Of a DNA stretch of 64,000 nucleotides, positions 12,355 through 23,500 are shown piece after piece. The position numbers and the translations under genes are program-made. The stretch is taken from the NCBI RefSeq assembly GCF_030253575.1, contig NC_080566.1:8131501-8195500 (forward strand), read 5' to 3'. Below the pieces are notes generated by a model, which ran no database searches, was not told where the DNA came from, and was given only the letters and a program-made list of their open reading frames with translations. The stretch's first letter is position 1, and every line of letters begins with the position of its first letter. The stretch is from Rhododendron vialii (taxonomy: Eukaryota; Streptophyta; Magnoliopsida; Ericales; Ericaceae).

Positions 12355-12690
12355 CAATTTTGCTATCAGTAGGGATCAAAATCCCGACCGACAATTCCGA
12401 TCCGACGTGGCAGGTAAGGGTCCCCACTACTCCCTTCCGTCCAAAGTTCAAACGCGCGAGGAAAAAAAACCCTTTTCAGTTCAAAAAAATTTGGGAAAGT
12501 TAATATCACTCTCTCTTTTCCTATCTCCCTCCAAAAAAACAATCCAGCACGCCGGGCCACCACCACTGGAGCCCCCACGGATCGACCAGCCCACCACCAC
12601 CACCGACGCTGCACCACAACTCGCACCACGATTCTCCCACCACTACGATCTCCTCTCTCCTCTCGCCTTTCCTTCTTCTGTCGTTTGGCT
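12355..12690 (+). repeat. Left TIR of the 7.7-kb MULE
   Basis: Matches the reverse complement of 19640-20075 with small indels. The inner part is rich in cca/ccg triplets and explains the several overlapping ORFs on both strands here, which are not genes. It ends shortly before the transposase leader. Confidence 0.85.
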
Positions 12691-13460
12691 GAATTTATTT
12701 TGACTTGGAGCAAGACAAAAGGGTGTGGGAAATCCATAGTCACGGGTAAATTGAAGCGCCTCATTTATTTTCCTTCCTATTCCTGTGTGGGCACGTCTAA
12801 TAGTGGGTCTCACATGACTGCTTTTCCTGGTTGGCATGGAAAAAGTATTCAATGTTGCTTGTACACACACATTAACAGAGACTCGTACCCTCCAACATAG
12901 CACACCAACCCCAAGTCACATAATACGTGTGCGCAAACGTAAAAGATTTAGGGTTTTCGATTAGGATTTTTGATTTCTGATGGCATTGATTGTAGATGTT
13001 ATTGTTTCTTTTAGTTGTCATTCTTTTAATTGAATAACGAGTTAACCCTCTCTGTTTCTTGCTCTCTCACCTAGAAAGGCATTTACAAAGCTTGTTAAAG
13101 ACAAAATAGTCCATACTTTCCTCTCTTTCATTTTCGATTTTCCTGCTTCTATGCATAATTGTTGTTTCTTTTGATGAGTAGAAATTGAATATAGACCTTG
13201 AAGGGGCTTCAGTCTTAGACTGATTGTGTAAGGCAGTTAAGGTCACTTGTAGTTGTATGGTGCAAATATTATATCTAGACAAAGGGAAAATATTAGTACA
13301 TATATTTACGTCGTCGTTTTCTCAATGACCAATTTATTATTCTGTAACTGTATGATTGTTTAATGTTTTAGTGCATTGTACATGTGGACTAGTTCAATTC
13401 TTTTTTAAACATAGTTATGTGTGTATGTTCTTAAGTCTTGTATTTCTTATTTGTAGCATC

Positions 13461-16085
13461 ATGGAAATACAAGATCAAAATTTGGAGGGAATTCAAAATT
13501 TGGAGGTGGTATTGGAACCTAAGGTTGGAACAAGATTTGAATCTGAATACGAAGCCCAGGAATGCTATGCTACTTATGCGAAAGCGAAAGGTTTCGGTGT
13601 AATCACAAAAATCTCTAAGAAGCGTGACAAGGTAAAGTCGAATATAACTTATGGTTGTCATCGGGTTGGAAATGCCAGGCCAACGGGTTTGAATCCCATT
13701 AAATTCCATCCAACACCAAAAACAGGTTGTAAAGCCCATATGAATATCTCTTTACAAGTTGACGGGAAGTGGATGTTGAATTCGATTGAATTGAACCATA
13801 ACCATGAAATGGATCCAGAAAAAGTGAAATATCTTCGGTACTACCGGAATATCCCACCCCATTCGAAGAGGATAATTGAATTACATGCGGCAGCCGGAAT
13901 CACAATGAACAAAACCATTGCCTCATGTGTAATAGAGGCAGGGGGGCTTGATAATCTACCATGGATAGATAAGGATGCAAGGAATTTGAAGGATAAAGAA
14001 AGGCGTGCACTGCTCCAAGAAGGGGATGCCGATGCAATGCATAAGTACTTTGTCAAAATGCATAAAGATAATAGTGACTTCTTCTATGCCATCGATCTTG
14101 ATGAAGATAACCGATTACGGAATGTCTTTTGGGCTGATGCGTATAGTAGAGAGTTGTGTAAAGAATTTGGCGATGTGGTCATCTTTGACACGACTTACCT
14201 TGTTAACAAATACAATATGCCTTTCGCACCATTCGTAGGGGTCAACCATCATGTACAATCGATTTTGTTTGGATGTGGTTTGGTAACACGGGAGGACACT
14301 CCTTCATTTGTATGGTTGTTTGAGACTTGGCTTTCTTGCATGAATGGTTCATACCCTAACGCCATCATCACAGATCAATGTAGGGCAATGCAAAACGCGA
14401 TAAGTCAAGTCTTTCCAAATACACGACATCGTTGGTGTTTATGGCATATCATGAAAAAAATTCGTGACAAGTTGAAGAGTTGCAACGAGTATAAGGCGAC
14501 AAAAACATCTCTCAAGAGTGCTGTTTATGATTCCTTGTATCCAGTGGACTTTGAACAAAATTGGACAGAGCTCATCAAACAATTTAATCTACAAGGCAAT
14601 GATTGGCTAGCTGGATTGTACGAGGAGAGGCATCGATGGATACCGGCATTTGTTAAGGATACTTTTTGGGCGGAGATGTCAACAACCCAACGAAGCGAAA
14701 GCATCAATGCCTTCTTTGATGGCTACGTCCATTCCAATACCACCTTGAAGGAGTTTGTGGGGCAATATGAGAATGACTTGGGTAAGAAGGTGATGAAAGA
14801 AGAAGAGGCAGACGCCCATTCCTTAAACTTTCAAATTCAGAAAGTGTCCCCTTGTGGTTTTGAAGACCAATTTCAGCAAGCATACACAATTGGGAAATGC
14901 AAACAATTCCGAGAGCAAGTAGGCCAAACAATTGGGTGCAATTTGACTATTGGACCGGTAGTAAATGGTATTTCACAGTTCCACATTGAACAAGACATCC
15001 TAGTTGGAAAGAAAAAATATATATTTAAGACTTGCACTTTCCTTGTTCATTTTAATGAGGAGACAACATAAACTAATTGCAATTGCCGGTTGTTCGAGAG
15101 TAAGGGAATGGTGTGCTCGCATATGATCTCGGTTTGGTCAAAAAAGAAGCTTGAAGTAGTGCCCGATAAATATATTCTACGAAGATGGATGAAAAACTTG
15201 GTGAGGAGTCATACAAAAATTAAGGTCAGTTATGTTAATTGGGAGCGCAAGCCTGAATTTGTTCGCTATGACAGATTGTTGAAGTTATTCAATGAGGCCG
15301 TCGATAATGCCATGTACTCCATTGCCAAGACTGATAGGATGGCGACTAGGTTGCAAGAAATTAAAGCGGAGAATGACTTATATGATGAGGAGTGTCAGAC
15401 CAATACGCCTACGGTTGGAGATGTACAAAATGATTTGGAAAGTTTCAAAGATAAATCAAATACTGTGGGCGATCCAAGTGTAGGGCCTCGGAGAGGGCGA
15501 CCGCTGACGAAAAGGAAACAATCAATGACTAAGCAAATTGTTAGGAAGAATACGAAATCAAACAAAAGGGTCCAATGTAGTCGCGCCAATGCAAAGAGTA
15601 CACCGGTATACCGATCATTACGCATTCCTTTTGTTGTTTCACATAATTATGCTCATTAATTTGTATGATTTAGAATTTGACTTTATTCCACTTTAGGATG
15701 TGGAAGTCCACACTCATGCTACGGGATTTCACGAGATTGTCATGCAAGAGAGTGGAAACGTTACTGTAAGTATAACTTCATTTGTACTACATCTGAGTCT
15801 TTTCAATTTGTTATTTTTTTCATGTCACTATAATTTCAATTGGTTATGATTTTAGCCATCTCAGGCAAGTGTAGGATATCTTGGTATGTGGAGCTATGAC
15901 CTTAATGAATCTCCATATGATTTGGGACATGATTATAGTAAGTTTTACTCTAAGACTTCCTACTTTTATTTATTTATAAGTTTAACTAGGACACACTCTT
16001 TCTCTCCAAGTTTTGATTTGACTTAATTTGTTTTTTTGTTGTCTTTCTTTTTCTGTGCGTGTTGAGAACTTCAGGGATGGAATGA
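13461..16085 (+). CDS. FAR1/FHY3-type MULE transposase, four exons, one in-frame stop
   Basis: Exons by GT-AG and reading frame are 13461-15605, 15697-15765, 15856-15937 and 16075-16085 (TGA), giving 769 codons. The ATG at 13461 (MEIQDQNLEG) directly follows a tttgtag acceptor; the open frame upstream is intron or leader. Domains: FAR1 DNA-binding domain at about residues 22-115 (GTRFESEYEAQECYATYAKA; Cys pair; IELNHNHEM), MULE transposase core at about 235-330 (FDTTY and ITDQ supply two acidic residues; HRWCLWHIMKK), and a SWIM zinc finger (CNCRLFESKGMVCSHM) at about 540-557. A TAA at 15069-15071 lies in frame just before the SWIM finger while the frame stays open on both sides, so a truncated protein or a recent nonsense change is likely. 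Host FRS proteins share these domains, but the flanking TIRs mark this as a transposase. It is the only autonomous-type gene seen among the MULEs in the window. Confidence 0.85.
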
Positions 16086-16609
16086 TCTTTTGAGATACAA
16101 GACATGATATGAAACAAATGAAGGATGGGAAACAAATGACTAGCTACCACTTTTGTGAAATATCATGTTGCCACTTTTGCATCTTTTTGGTTTTGTAGTT
16201 TTTTTTTTGTAATTGCTGTATTTTGTTGGTGGAATGCAATTTTTTGGTGCTGTATATGCCCCAAGCTTTGCTTCATTGAGGCATGAGCTAATGCTATAGA
16301 TGAATCTGCTTTTGATGTTGCTACTTTTTTGGCAAAAGCATGAGGAGATGGTAGAAGTATGGGTGAAAAATTATGTAAATTCGTTCGCAATCAATATATT
16401 TTGATTTCTCCAATTTTGTTCATTGTGTAAATTTGATTCAGGCCTTTTTGCATAGTCAAACTTGATTATATTGAGTTTGCTTGAATTTTCCATATTCATG
16501 GATCCTGAATTCAAGTCCATACTTATAATTGAGCAAATTAAAGTTGTTGCAGAGAGAGAGAGAGCGCGCGCAATCAAAGACTGAGCAAATTCAGTTGGAA
16601 TCTCTAGTA
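16086..16609. other. 3' end of transposase gene; no further gene
   Basis: T-rich sequence after the transposase stop, probably its 3' untranslated region, ending in a short ga/gc microsatellite at about 16552-16570. No other coding signal was found. Confidence 0.5.
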
Positions 16610-17136
16610 TGAAATCGAACTCTTATGCGTGTCGTGTCGGTGTATCCGTGTTGAGTCAGCGTATTTGTATCGTGTCGTGTCCTATACTTGTATCATGTCG
16701 TGTCGCGGTGTATCCGTGTTATGTTGGCATATCTGTATCGTGTCGTGTCCTATACCTATATCCACCAACGTGTCACAGTGTATCCGTGTTGTGTCGGCGT
16801 ATCCGTATCATGTCGTGTCCTATACTTGTATCGTGTCGTAGTGTATCCGTGTTATGTCGGCATATTCGTATCGTGTCGTGTCCTATACCTATATCAACCA
16901 ACGTGTTATAGTGTATCCGTGTTGTGTCAGTGTATCCGTATCGTGCCGTGTCCTATACCTATATCCACCAACATGTCGCGGTATATCCGTATCGTGTCAG
17001 CATATCCGTATTGTGTTGTGTCCTATACCTATATCGTGTTGTGTCGGCATATACGTATTGCATATCCGTATCATGTCGTGCCCATACTCATGACTAAACA
17101 ATTAAAGTTGCTGTAGAGAGAAAGAGAGAGAGAGAG

Positions 17137-17185
<49 letters not shown>

Positions 17186-17480
17186 AATGACTGAGCAAAT
17201 TAAAGTTGGAATCTCTAGTATGACATGGAGCTCTTATGCGTGCGGTGTCGGTGTATCCATGTCGTGTCGTGAGAGAGAGAGAGAGAGCACAATGACTGAG
17301 CAAATTAAAGTTGGAATCTCTAGTATGACATGGAACTCTTATGCGTGTGGTGTCAGTGTATCCTTGTTGTGTCGTGTCGTGTCTTATATTTGTATCGTGT
17401 TGTGTCGTCGGTGTATCGTATATTCGTATCATGTAATGTCCTATAACCGTATCGTGTCTTGTCCTATAAGTTGGAATCTC
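16610..17480. repeat. Minisatellite with gtatc/gtcgtgtc-type units and GA microsatellite
   Basis: About seven imperfect 65-80-bp units, each with gtgtatccgtgttgtgtcgg and gtcgtgtcctatacctatat, fill 16620-17095. A (GA)n tract lies at about 17115-17185. A lead-in sequence, tgagcaaattaaagttggaa plus tctctagtatgacatgg, then recurs at 17190 and 17297, and a related form occurs at about 16580. The long overlapping ORFs on both strands are products of the repeat. Confidence 0.85.
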
Positions 17481-17811
17481 TATACCTAAACTGTATTTTA
17501 ATACATTACCAATGCATTCTTCTACCATTTAGGCTTCCTTTTACTCAATGCCATCTGAATTTGTAGTTTTAGATTAAATCTGAAATCACTATTGAGATTG
17601 AAATGTATTTGAATGCTTCATAAATGTGCATTCTATAGTCACCAGAATGGGTTATGTTATTGCAATTCACAAAAGCCATTTTGATACAAGAACAAGTGAA
17701 AGAAGTTTCTCCTTGAGGGAAAAAAGAAAGCAAAAGAAAATCTCCCGATATCTTTCATCTGCTTGTTCTTGTTCTCAAAATTTTGGAATTGGGATCTTGA
17801 ATTTGGAACAA

Positions 17812-17914
17812 ATGGGTCTGGCCAGAGAGTCTCGGTTTCATGTCTTGTCTGTTAATGATAGCATCATAGACAGAAAACTCATTGAGAGCCTCCTCAAGAC
17901 CTCATCATGTCACG
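17812..17914 (+). pseudogene. Type-A response regulator, first exon, carried inside the MULE
   Basis: ATG at 17812 opens MGLARESRFHVLSVNDSIID, then RKLIESLLKTSSCH. This matches the receiver-domain start of plant type-A (cytokinin) response regulators, whose usual form is FHVLAVDDSLIDRKLIERLL with KTSSYQ. The frame runs to a donor-like cacg/gtaatt at 17914-15 in phase 1, where the family splits the next Val codon. The following receiver exons (phospho-accepting Asp and Lys) are not found downstream. The first acidic pair is ND instead of DD, which would impair Mg2+ binding. A leader-like upstream tract (17690-17811) seems to have been carried along. I infer host-gene capture by the MULE. Confidence 0.75.
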
Positions 17915-18029
17915 GTAATTAAACTTTCAAGGATACCAAACACACTTATACCCAACATCATACACTAAAAGAAAAAAACAGTATTGCACTCACATGAAAA
18001 TAATTAATTGCAGCGGAATTCTGAAATTG

Positions 18030-19376
18030 GACACTATTTATTGCCAATAATATATTAATACTTGTATTCAATCGTAACTCTTTCACAAAACACAGAAGAA
18101 TTTCAACCAAATCAATTACAAAAGAATTTAAATACATCCCACACTAACTGATATTCCTAACTACCTACAGAAGCAATTTTACAAATACATGTGACTATCC
18201 AAAGACTAATTTCCCAACTCTATCCAAACATTCAAACAAAGACAACCAATTTTGTTGCATTGCCTAACTCATCCATCATCAACGTCTCACCAAACAAAAA
18301 AAAAAACCTATCACAAATATATTCACAGCTAAGAGACGAGAATAATTAACATTTCTTCCGTATCAACCAATCCTTGCACGTATGTCTTCTGCCTCGGGTA
18401 CATTGATAATCGCTGCATCAGAGACATACGATTTATTTAGTTAGAAAGTTAACAAACTAAAGTCAGATTGCCGAATCAAACTAGATAACTCTAATATCAG
18501 ACTGATATAATTTGGCACATAAAGATATGCAAATTCTCTATCAAAAGAAGTATAAATGAGACCACAAGCTACAGAAATGTATAGTCAGGTTGTTTTCCCA
18601 AAAGAATTCAGCAAGAGAAGAGCACAATAGGAAATGGTTGTAGTTTGGCCACAAGCTACAACTTCTAAGCCTAACCTCTTAGGAGAAAATCACCCTAAAG
18701 AAATGCCTTCCAAGAAATTGAAGTGGAGACTAACCAAAAATACGAAGCCATCTAACAGGATCATTTGAACAAGACTTGTGTTCTCGCGATGCCATCTGAC
18801 AGGATCATTTGAACAAGACTTGTGTTCTCGCGATTGGGAATTGACTCCACAAGGTTTATATCTTTCAAATATTTTTTTTTCCTTTCCAAAAGTAACTGAT
18901 ATAGCATTTGAAATGCGAGGTTTTGAACTTGAGCCTTTTGGAAGGAACAAACCCGCAAGTCTCAGCATGAACACTAGGCCAACCATCAGGGCTTCTACTA
19001 CAATTAACTATAAGCCCTCTCCAATACAAAACATCATCTTCCCATCCCTTCTTCCCCTTCAAAAACTCCAATATCTTTGGCTCACACACATATACCCATA
19101 CATATATTTTTAACATATAGGTAAATAGGTACTTTTGATGGCAATATGGTTCAGAAAATCAATAAACTTTAGTACAGGCTTGTGGGGGCTTTTAAACCAG
19201 AGACATCTGAGCCCTTGTTTTCCCTCCAATTCCTCTTCACCAACAAGCTTAAATGGTAAGAATTTCAGAAACCTAGCTTCATTTTTGGGTAATTCAACAA
19301 CTCTTTCGGCTCCCGGCGTTTTGAATCTGTTAAAGCTGGAAGGGAAGGAGAATTGCAGTACGATAATGGTGACCAC
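18030..19376 (-). CDS. Unidentified minus-strand gene or captured gene inside the MULE
   Basis: The minus strand shows gene-like structure. An open stretch from ATG 19376 to about 19135 reads MVTIIVLQFSFPSSFNRFKT... An exon-like stretch at about 19078-18880 contains PKILEFLKGKKGWEDDVLYW and SPDGWPSVHAETCGFVPSKR. A terminal exon-like piece at about 18410-18356, after a ctgatgcag acceptor, reads AIINVPEAEDIRARIG then stop. The tract 18340-18030 then resembles a 3' untranslated region with aataaat. I do not recognise the protein, exon borders are approximate and some exons may be missing. It lies wholly inside the MULE, in opposite orientation to the transposase, as expected for transduplicated host sequence or a second MULE gene. 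Confidence 0.35.
18747..18834. repeat. 44-bp tandem duplication inside the unidentified MULE gene
   Basis: The unit gccatctgacaggatcattt continuing through gaacaagacttgtgttctcgcgat is present twice head to tail with one base difference. Confidence 0.85.
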
Positions 19377-19639
19377 CAGGAACAGGTACTCTGGTTTCTG
19401 CTTTTGTTTCTTTATATTGAAATTTGAAGGGTGTCTCGGCCAATTTACGTGTACCTCTAGGATATGACAGAATGACAGCCAAAAGAAACGCTAACATTTA
19501 CAACCAATACCATCAGAATCGAAAACCCCTAATTTTATGAAATCTGAAAAAAAAAAAAAAAAAACCCTACTTTTTTCGTGTGTACATTAGTGAAAGAATT
19601 AAATGTAGATTAGTGGAGAGGGAAGTGAGAGAGAGATAC

Positions 19640-20075
19640 CTGTGAGAGAGAAGAGATGGTGGGTGAGATGGAGGAGAGAGAAAAGAGGAGATTGTGGTGG
19701 TGCGGTGCGTCGGTGGTGGTTGGAGAAAATAGGTGCGAGTCGTGGTGCGGCATCAGTGGTGGTGGGCAGGTCAATCGGTGGGGGACTCCTGTGGTGGTGG
19801 CCCGGCGCATCTGGGAGCTCCGGTGGTGGTCAATCGGTGGTGGGCCGGGCGTATTTGAGAAGCTCCGGTGGAGTTGGGTATTGGACAGATTCCGGAGGGA
19901 GAGAGCAAGAGAGAGAGTACTAATATTCACTTTCCCAATTTTTTTGAAATGAAATTGGTTTTCCTTCTGGCGCGCATTTGAACAGAAGGGAGAACTGGGG
20001 CCCATTTACTTGCCACGTCGGATCGGGATTGTCGGTCGGGATTTTGATCCCTACTGATAGCAAAATTGCAATACT
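19640..20075 (-). repeat. Right TIR of the 7.7-kb MULE
   Basis: Reverse complement of 12355-12690, longer because of extra ggtggtg-rich units at about 19790-19870. The outermost bases carry a few extra nucleotides (gcaatact) relative to the left end. The open frames here are low-complexity by-products. Confidence 0.85.
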
Positions 20076-20262
20076 GAATTGGTTTTCCATTCTTCGCGGG
20101 AATTGTGTGGAATTTGAATTTCTGGGGATTGGAAAGTCACGGGAATCGGAGGAGGATAAGGGTCGAAGTCACGTTGTCACATGAATGACAAAGTTTGCAA
20201 AGGAAACTTGAACGCTAAGAATGGAAACGTCTCAGATTCAAAAAGTTGGTTTCTGGAAGTTT

Positions 20263-20303
<41 letters not shown>

Positions 20304-20520
20304 TTGGTGATTGAGGGGACAAACAGGACCTGTTCCTGCCAACGGGAAAATGAGACTTATTATATAGCTTCCATTAATTGGAGTATAAGCAAATGACCTT
20401 CGAAAACCTTTTTACATGCTATTTTAAATTACTGTATTAATTATGTTGGGATCAGAGCTAGTACGAGATTTTGTTCACACTTTAATTGAATTTTTCGTTA
20501 GCGGACGGCAAAGAAGTGAT
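20076..20520. repeat. Left-arm copy of the DUF1645 upstream region (continues from 11231-11802)
   Basis: This segment matches the reverse complement of about 28500-27840, including the tract around ggtcgaagtcacgttgtcac and gcgttagacgt-type neighbours, the GA microsatellite (here 20264-20301) and the final segment tttcgttagcggacggca. Together with 11231-11314 and 11733-11802 it rebuilds one contiguous upstream region interrupted by later insertions. Confidence 0.85.
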
Positions 20521-23500
20521 CCTATAGAAATCAAATCGGAATACGGGTTAGCTTAACCCAAACATCTTTGATCGTTTTGGAGTCTTAAAATATTTGGTCA
20601 TAGTCTCAAATAATAAATTTTTTCTATATATCTTTCTTCACTCATTACTCTAAAAAAGTTCCCTCAATATTCAAACCGAACAGAGTCTATGACAAATGAA
20701 AGCTCGTCTCGTTGTCGTGTGAAGTGGGAATTCCTCGAGTGTTTTAATCATATAAATCAAACTAACAAAGTCCGTGACCTTTTCGACCCTTTTAGCGATG
20801 GCAAAAACTTCTTTACGAAACAATCCGTAAATAAAATTTACGATCGTGCGCATCCAAAAATATTTTGAACGGTTCAGATTGAAAACCAAGTTTGACCGGT
20901 CAAAATTAATTGTTACCGTTAAAAATTGAAAAGCAAATCTCAACCATTAACTGCCGAACTAGACGTCCAAGATTGTGATCCACCGTGCTAGGCTTTCAAA
21001 GATTGGTTACCTTTGGTAAGCAATACTAGGGCTTTGTTTGGTTTTCATCTTTGGGTATATTAGTTTTGGTAGTGGGTGAAGAGAGAAATAAGGTAATTAT
21101 TGGAGAGAATAGTAGAGAGAGATAGCGAGACAAATGAAAGTAAGAGCATCTCCATTGTAATAAGCAAATGGGTGTGGATAAACAAATTTAACAACAATGC
21201 TCAAAAAGCACCCCACATGGCCACATTGTAATAAGCAAAGTTAGAAGTCTTTTACTTCCACTCATTCTATAATCAAACTTAACAACTTTTACCAATAACC
21301 AAACTCAAAACTCAATAACTCAAAAATACCACACATTGGAATCGTCTCATCGAGACGAATAATTTGATGTGGTCGGGTACGTGATTGAAACTCGTTTGCG
21401 ATTGGACAAATGTGCATTATGTAGTGTGGGGGGATTTTGGTTAGGAATGCAAAAATAACCAATGTAGAGGTAAAGGTTGTTAAGTTTAATCATGGACTAA
21501 ATGGATAATCAAATACTGACGTGGCATATTTTGGTTATTGGTTTTCATTATTACCATTGCAGATGCTCCAAGCAATTGAAAACTGACACAAATATATAAA
21601 AAAAAAAATTACAAAGAAAAGGGGAGGGAGTGAGTATCTATTTGTGTTCGATCAAGCTAATTTTTTTCCGAGGACGTGCATTTTTCCAAGATATAAAGTA
21701 TGAATCATTACAATCATTTTTTAAGACTTAGAAAGAGCTCGCGGGCTAAAAAATGAAATAGTATTTTGAAGACTGGACCTTAACTTGGTCCCTTTTTTTT
21801 GAAAGAGTAAAAAATGCATTAATAATAAAAAGAAAAGGATACGATTGTGTGTCGCCTTTACAATAATTAAGACACCCCAGCTACGAACGAAGACCAAACT
21901 AGAGCCTCAGAAACATAACACACAGAGAACTTGGTCCGTTAACAATTGATTCGGTTTAGATCGGTTGTGAGTCATAAACGCGGAGTCGGAGGGGTAAAGG
22001 GCGTCCCGGTGGAAAGGGAAACTTGTTGACCCCAACCCATGAGAAAGGGTCTACCATAATACTTTGACCTGCGATCGATCAAGATAATACTATAGGAGGC
22101 GTAATACTGAATAATTTTCCACGCCGTCACGTTTTATTCACTTTTCCTCCTCAGCTGCCTTGTCCATGTGTGGTGTGTAATTTGTCCCAGAACGAGTTTT
22201 GGAGGACAATCCCTTTTGGGCACTACAGGACCCGATTTAATTTATACGATACATTACACATGTGCAATCCACAAGATTATTATTATTTTTTTATAATTTC
22301 TTTCTCTAACATAAGAAATCTTCAAGGTTTTGATCGATTTCTATTTTTTTTTCTTTATTTATTCTGAATGGGTGCAACTAAAGGATAAAAAAAAGGATCA
22401 TTCGAACTAAAGTGGTTATTATTCAAAAAAAAACTTTGAAAGATATGAATTGACATTCCAAATTCACTAAGTCAAACGCTAGATGATAAAGAAAATATGA
22501 ATCTCAAAAATAAAATTTGCACTGAAAATATTAATTTTGGATATGAATTTGAAACAAATGACAAAATCTCGAATGAATAAAAAGATGTTGATCATTTGAG
22601 TCTTTGAGGTATATAATTTATAAATCTCAAAAACACAAAGAATCCAAAAATGGTGACCGGTATTTTTATGCTTCCCGTTCAACACGTCCATTTTATGACG
22701 TGGATTTTCCAACGAGATGACTAGTATTCAACTGTAACATTGTTTTCTCCAACCTCAAACAACAAAAATTCATCATATTGGCCTAATGTTGTGCACCTTG
22801 CGTGCAACTCCTTCGCTAATGAAGTTTTTATAATGTATGTATTCCTTAACCCTTCCTGTTTTTGCGTTCTAGTGTGTCAAATGAACAAGCCCACCTTTTG
22901 GTTCACAATTTGGCATGTTTCAATAACCATAACAATATGCATTGTCTATTTTCTCTTGTTGTTACTGTCTTGGGGGAGAGATTATTCAGTGCCCTTGAGC
23001 CCCACATGTGCGGTGCTCCAATCGGGCCAATTCTCTTCCAACCACACATTACATTGGGATCCACACGCTTAATTTTGAGTCTCGCAGAATTTTGTGGTTG
23101 ATGAGAATTCTAAGGCACCACGAGGCGGTGCCACATGAGTAATGAATAATTTTTCTTATTGTGTACATTTTATGGATGTGTTTTCCAGGTTGGGCTTTTT
23201 TCCGGCCCAACTTTGAAGTAGCTATGCCAAGCATGAGATTTTGTTGCAGATAAAAAAAAAAGCATCAGATTTTGTTATGTCAGCCAACAATTCTAAAGTT
23301 CCGCCAAGGGTTTTTTCTTGTTTTGTCTTTATTCAAATTATATTTGCATATGTTAGTTGCGCCTAATTGTTGTGGATTATTGTTTCATCTCATCAAGATA
23401 AATCGAAAAAGTAAAAATTTATGGCTTTTATCTAATTATTTACTGTAATATCCAAAATAAAGCACAAAAAGTCCGACACCCCTGTAGTTTACAATCCTTT

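Larger units (their letters stand above)
12355..20075. mobile_element. Mutator-like element (MULE), 7.7 kb, with transposase and carried host-gene pieces
   Basis: Long TIRs lie at 12355-12690 and 19640-20075. The outer 60 bases are nearly identical (caattttgctatcagtaggg, then atcaaaatcccgaccgac), and homology continues through a GC-rich inner part (gccgggccaccaccac). The duplication GAATTGGTTT lies on both sides at 12345-12354 and 20076-20085. The right flank matches an uninterrupted site near 28490-28520 in the other arm, showing the empty-site state. The cargo is a FAR1-type transposase gene (13461-16085), a minisatellite (16610-17480), a response-regulator exon (17812-17914) and an unidentified minus-strand gene (about 18030-19376). 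TIR divergence suggests it is not recent. Confidence 0.85.

Noticed and set aside
12335-12903. Several 70-130-aa frames on both strands
   Set aside because: They lie in the MULE left TIR and its border; low-complexity triplet repeats and no conserved domain.
13356-13460. Upstream extension of the transposase frame (MFNVLVHCTC...)
   Set aside because: Ends in a T-rich tract with a tttgtag acceptor directly before the ATG at 13461; read as intron or leader.
16609-17528. 100-144-aa frames rich in Val, Ser, Arg and Tyr
   Set aside because: Translation of minisatellite units; both strands give long frames.
22740-23101. 110-aa and 79-aa overlapping frames
   Set aside because: No recognisable domain, no splice context, AT-rich spacer.
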